A program made the translations under genes and the position numbers. Below are positions 62,601 to 64,000 of a DNA stretch of 64,000 nt, one piece after another. Under the pieces are notes generated by a model. That model ran no database searches. It saw nothing but the letters and a program-made list of their open reading frames with translations, and was not told the DNA's origin. The DNA lies in NCBI RefSeq assembly GCF_024582815.1, contig NZ_CP102099.1, positions 1,922,001-1,986,000 of the forward strand, written 5' to 3'. The stretch comes from Acinetobacter colistiniresistens (GTDB lineage Bacteria; Pseudomonadota; Gammaproteobacteria; Pseudomonadales; Moraxellaceae). Every line of letters begins with the position of its first letter. Position 1 is the stretch's first letter.

Positions 62601-64000
62601 CAGAACCACAATACCCTGTCAATAAATGGCAAGAGGAAATGAACAAGGCTTTGGCCAAGGCAGATCCAGAGCATCCAAGTTTTAAAAAATTACAGGCCAA
62701 TGCTAAACATGGTCTGAAATCTGTTTCTGATCGTGCTAGTGCTTTACGCCAGGCGCGTGAGATTGAGAAAAAGTTAGAAGCACCTAAAGCTGAGCCTAAA
62801 AATCCTAAAGCATCTACAAACACTATTTTCACCGAAGATGCAGCAGAAAAAGCACGTGCATTATTGCGTAAAAAATTAGGTCAATTGAATGCTGGTATTG
62901 ACCCTGAAATTTTACAAGCTGGTATCACTCTTGCTGGTTATCACATTGAAAAAGGTGCTCGTAGTTTTGCAGCATATGCCAAAGCAATGACCGAAGATAT
63001 GGGTGATTTGGTTAAGCCGTATTTGAAGTCTTGGTATATGGGTGTAAAGTTTGACCCACGTGCAGCTGACTTTGATGGCATGAGCACATCGGCAGAGGTC
63101 GAAAATTTTGATCTGAATGGAGATAATAATGAACAATCTGCAAGCAGCAATGCAAATACGCAAGGAACGTCAACAGTACGAGGAGGACGAGGACGTACTT
63201 CACAATCGAATGCTCCACAAGCAAATAATCCAAATGTGGAAACAGGAGTATCCACAGGAAGTGGAACGTCTAACCAGAATCAATCTACTGGACGATCTCG
63301 CATACGTGACACAGGAACGGATGTGGAGAACGATGGACGAGTATCTGGACGCGGGATGGAATCCAGCAGACGCAAGGATGCAAGCGGAACTGGACAACTA
63401 TCAGTTGATCAACCCACAAGATTAGAATCGCCAGCAGCAGTAGCCAATACTGCGACTGATTTCTACATGGCTGACCCAGATATTATTTTCGGTGGTAGCC
63501 AGAAACAGCGTTTTGACAAGAATAAAAAAGCACTCGAGCTATTAGAAGAACTCAATGCAGAAGGCCGTCAAGCAACAGCAGAAGAACAAGTGGTGTTAGC
63601 AAGTTACACCGGTTGGGGTTCGTTTGGCCAAGACCTATTCCAAGGTACATGGAACACGCCAGTTTTTAAAGATGGCTGGAAAGATGAAAACCTTTGGCTG
63701 CGTGAAAAATTAGGTAAAGAGTCTTGGGAGTCAGCAAAGGATTCCGTTCTGAATGCTTTCTTCACCGATCCATACACCGTCCAAGCAATGTGGTCTATGG
63801 CTGAAAAGATGGGCTTTACTGGTGGGCGTGTTCTTGAACCGGCGGTAGGTACTGGTAACTTTATCAGTTTAATGCCGATGCACATTAAACAGCGTAGCCA
63901 GGTGACAGCGATTGACCTGGACATTACCACCGCTGCGATTGCAAAACAGTTATTCCCTGAAAGCAATGTGCAGAACATGCCATACCAGAAGTCTAAAACA
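59687..64000 (+). CDS. Giant polyvalent protein, 5' part (DarB-like methylase domain)
   Basis: The open frame has no stop through the right edge, so at least 1438 residues. In order: repeated LKPFTG at the start; glycine-rich hydrophobic helices (about 140-290); a Gln/Asn-rich linker; two related helix hairpins (EQQFEEAKTVPEKARIRKEI and EQQFLDAKSVPQKAKLKKQI); an inorganic-pyrophosphatase-like domain of polyvalent proteins (830-957; HGLDIAVENPRGSERRGT, DHYGYIKRTIGADQEHIDTY); a low-complexity linker (about 1140-1245); and a DarB-like adenine methyltransferase start (LASYTGWGSFG; EPAVGTGNF near 1382-1390). A helicase half probably follows outside. Such proteins are ejected with DNA and shield it from host defence. 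AGGAG precedes ATG. Confidence 0.88.
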   Translation, partial: MSESTLKPFTGKLDENIDTNQQPALKPFTGALDGEKKGVMGHLKDTGLSALKGAVAVPELAVGIMDVMSDGATGKTLENKDGAIGFRPKEAKQALGDLHTDQYKAQQQEFADAGKDGNWVDKVVDKTKVALTNPSLIANTVVESVPSMLAGGVLGRALGIANPIVAGAVGEGAVMAGSQAEQIRQETVDGRLTADQSLAGVTTGVLGGLIGFAGGRLAQKMGIGDVDTMLVTGRAGPAEIAGEIASMPAKSLPRRVIEGAISEGFLEELPQSVSEQVIQNLALDKPWHDGIEDAAVMGTLAGMAMGGAANILSGHNTGTESQDNQQQSGSPNLPSAPSQSGSSSDSALTGEYIPRENVPQGDNQGRTAFVYDQPSMDADNLLNNNGFDYGSAATGNPVSPDTPPAPNGNYFDGDYGSEAAFDDLLNSVPPASQTPSQQMGINPNDGPMSSAAALAVDSGASPIAQLGYTPEQQTQEQSNTPISDVVPNDYRQLLGNHNEGQSFNTNFEDAAIQQGNAQSDNAGESISQQYDINTADEMAGEFEKNGTESAPQTKTTQPILGQDGKNKWFGSQEKAQAFLDKKNIGNDYQVVQDGKRFEIQPNVAQVQDGNQSQLKALEQQFEEAKTVPEKARIRKEINALQQGDNQPSAIENTISASENNISMPKNTILDAQNNIDKTQTNNVADQLAQLEQQFLDAKSVPQKAKLKKQIDQLKSQQTEMTTTPFSSEQIQKQYGDTAESVMSDIEILGDDFTIDLRDDNKKTNALNNPNYNAVQKADGSVEIVGMKHPSTGEWVGKKPNAISIDENAHQAATSSQNNTPEPTQAQIEAGNYKKGHIKVHGLDIAVENPRGSERRGTDPDGNEWSHNMSDHYGYIKRTIGADQEHIDTYVGKNPESENVFIVDQIDQVSGGFDEHKVMLGFDSQEEAITAYKSNFDKGWKVGPVTQMSKDQFKDWLKNSDTSKPVAESGKKTEPQYPVNKWQEEMNKALAKADPEHPSFKKLQANAKHGLKSVSDRASALRQAREIEKKLEAPKAEPKNPKASTNTIFTEDAAEKARALLRKKLGQLNAGIDPEILQAGITLAGYHIEKGARSFAAYAKAMTEDMGDLVKPYLKSWYMGVKFDPRAADFDGMSTSAEVENFDLNGDNNEQSASSNANTQGTSTVRGGRGRTSQSNAPQANNPNVETGVSTGSGTSNQNQSTGRSRIRDTGTDVENDGRVSGRGMESSRRKDASGTGQLSVDQPTRLESPAAVANTATDFYMADPDIIFGGSQKQRFDKNKKALELLEELNAEGRQATAEEQVVLASYTGWGSFGQDLFQGTWNTPVFKDGWKDENLWLREKLGKESWESAKDSVLNAFFTDPYTVQAMWSMAEKMGFTGGRVLEPAVGTGNFISLMPMHIKQRSQVTAIDLDITTAAIAKQLFPESNVQNMPYQKSKT
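63129..63425 (+). CDS. Gene nested inside the polyvalent gene in another frame (98 aa)
   Basis: ATG 63129 has GGAG 6 bases before it. The product is a well-balanced helical protein (QAAMQIRKERQQYEEDEDVL, MWKQEYPQEVERLTRINLLD, DEYLDAGWNPADARMQAEL). In the same stretch the large frame gives only Ser/Thr/Gly/Gln/Arg-rich low-complexity sequence. That contrast is the sign of overprinting: the nested frame appears to be under selection and the host frame tolerates it as a linker. No family recognised. Confidence 0.7.
   Translation: MNNLQAAMQIRKERQQYEEDEDVLHNRMLHKQIIQMWKQEYPQEVERLTRINLLDDLAYVTQERMWRTMDEYLDAGWNPADARMQAELDNYQLINPQD

Noticed and set aside
63604..63978. 124-codon leftward open frame at the right edge
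   Set aside because: It is antisense to the methyltransferase part, which has clear family motifs in the forward frame.
1..64000. tRNA or rRNA genes
   Set aside because: I saw no cloverleaf with a GGTTCRA-type T arm and no rRNA-like sequence; a tRNA search program would be decisive.

Overview
The window looks like a chromosome of Acinetobacter (or a close Moraxellaceae relative) that carries the left 48 kb of a large temperate phage. Bases 1-16057 are ordinary host genes: a class I aminotransferase (aspC), a macro-domain-like protein, a GGDEF diguanylate cyclase, uvrB, a Blc-type lipocalin, an EamA/RarD transporter, a long-form GAPDH, a pair of anchored beta-repeat proteins, obgE, proB, a HAD phosphatase and a DUF1615 lipoprotein. 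The long GAPDH, the gene set and the moderate-to-low GC suggest Acinetobacter. Species cannot be set from sequence alone.

At 16058-16132 the first 19-20 codons of dusB (tRNA-dihydrouridine synthase) break off into unrelated sequence. I read this as the prophage left end (attL) inside the 5' end of dusB. Three TGGCGTA repeats and a strong leftward terminator follow. No integrase lies in the window, so it, attR and the rest of dusB should be to the right of 64000.

The phage reads like a lambdoid genome. A leftward early operon (23919 down to 16210) holds a YfdQ-like protein, several small unknown genes, YqaJ exonuclease, RecT, an SF1 helicase and, last, a PrtN-like DNA-binding protein beside the att site. 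A CI-type S24 repressor (24519-25244) and a Cro-like gene (25352-25579) sit between two clusters of three palindromic operators (TTAGG-N4-CCTAA). These cover a near-consensus leftward promoter and a rightward promoter. The rightward early operon (25352-31926) has tightly overlapping small genes, a D12-class adenine methyltransferase, an O-like replication initiator with about 21-bp-phased iterons inside its gene, a P-like partner and a DUF1064 nuclease-like protein.

The late region runs from 31994: TerS, TerL, a P22-like portal, an Acb2/Tad1-like small protein, two small cargo genes, a scaffold, an N4-gp56-family capsid, a RyR-domain protein, an adaptor, then about 14 kb of tail or virion genes rich in internal repeats. 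No tape measure, sheath or tail-tube gene is evident, so a short-tailed (podovirus-like) virion is likely. The right edge is the start of a giant polyvalent protein (59687 to beyond 64000) with a pyrophosphatase-like domain and a DarB-like methyltransferase. A convincing 98-codon gene is nested in another frame within its low-complexity linker. A recurrent intergenic motif (CCCCYSTAAGGYTA) lies 60-80 bp before several late genes.
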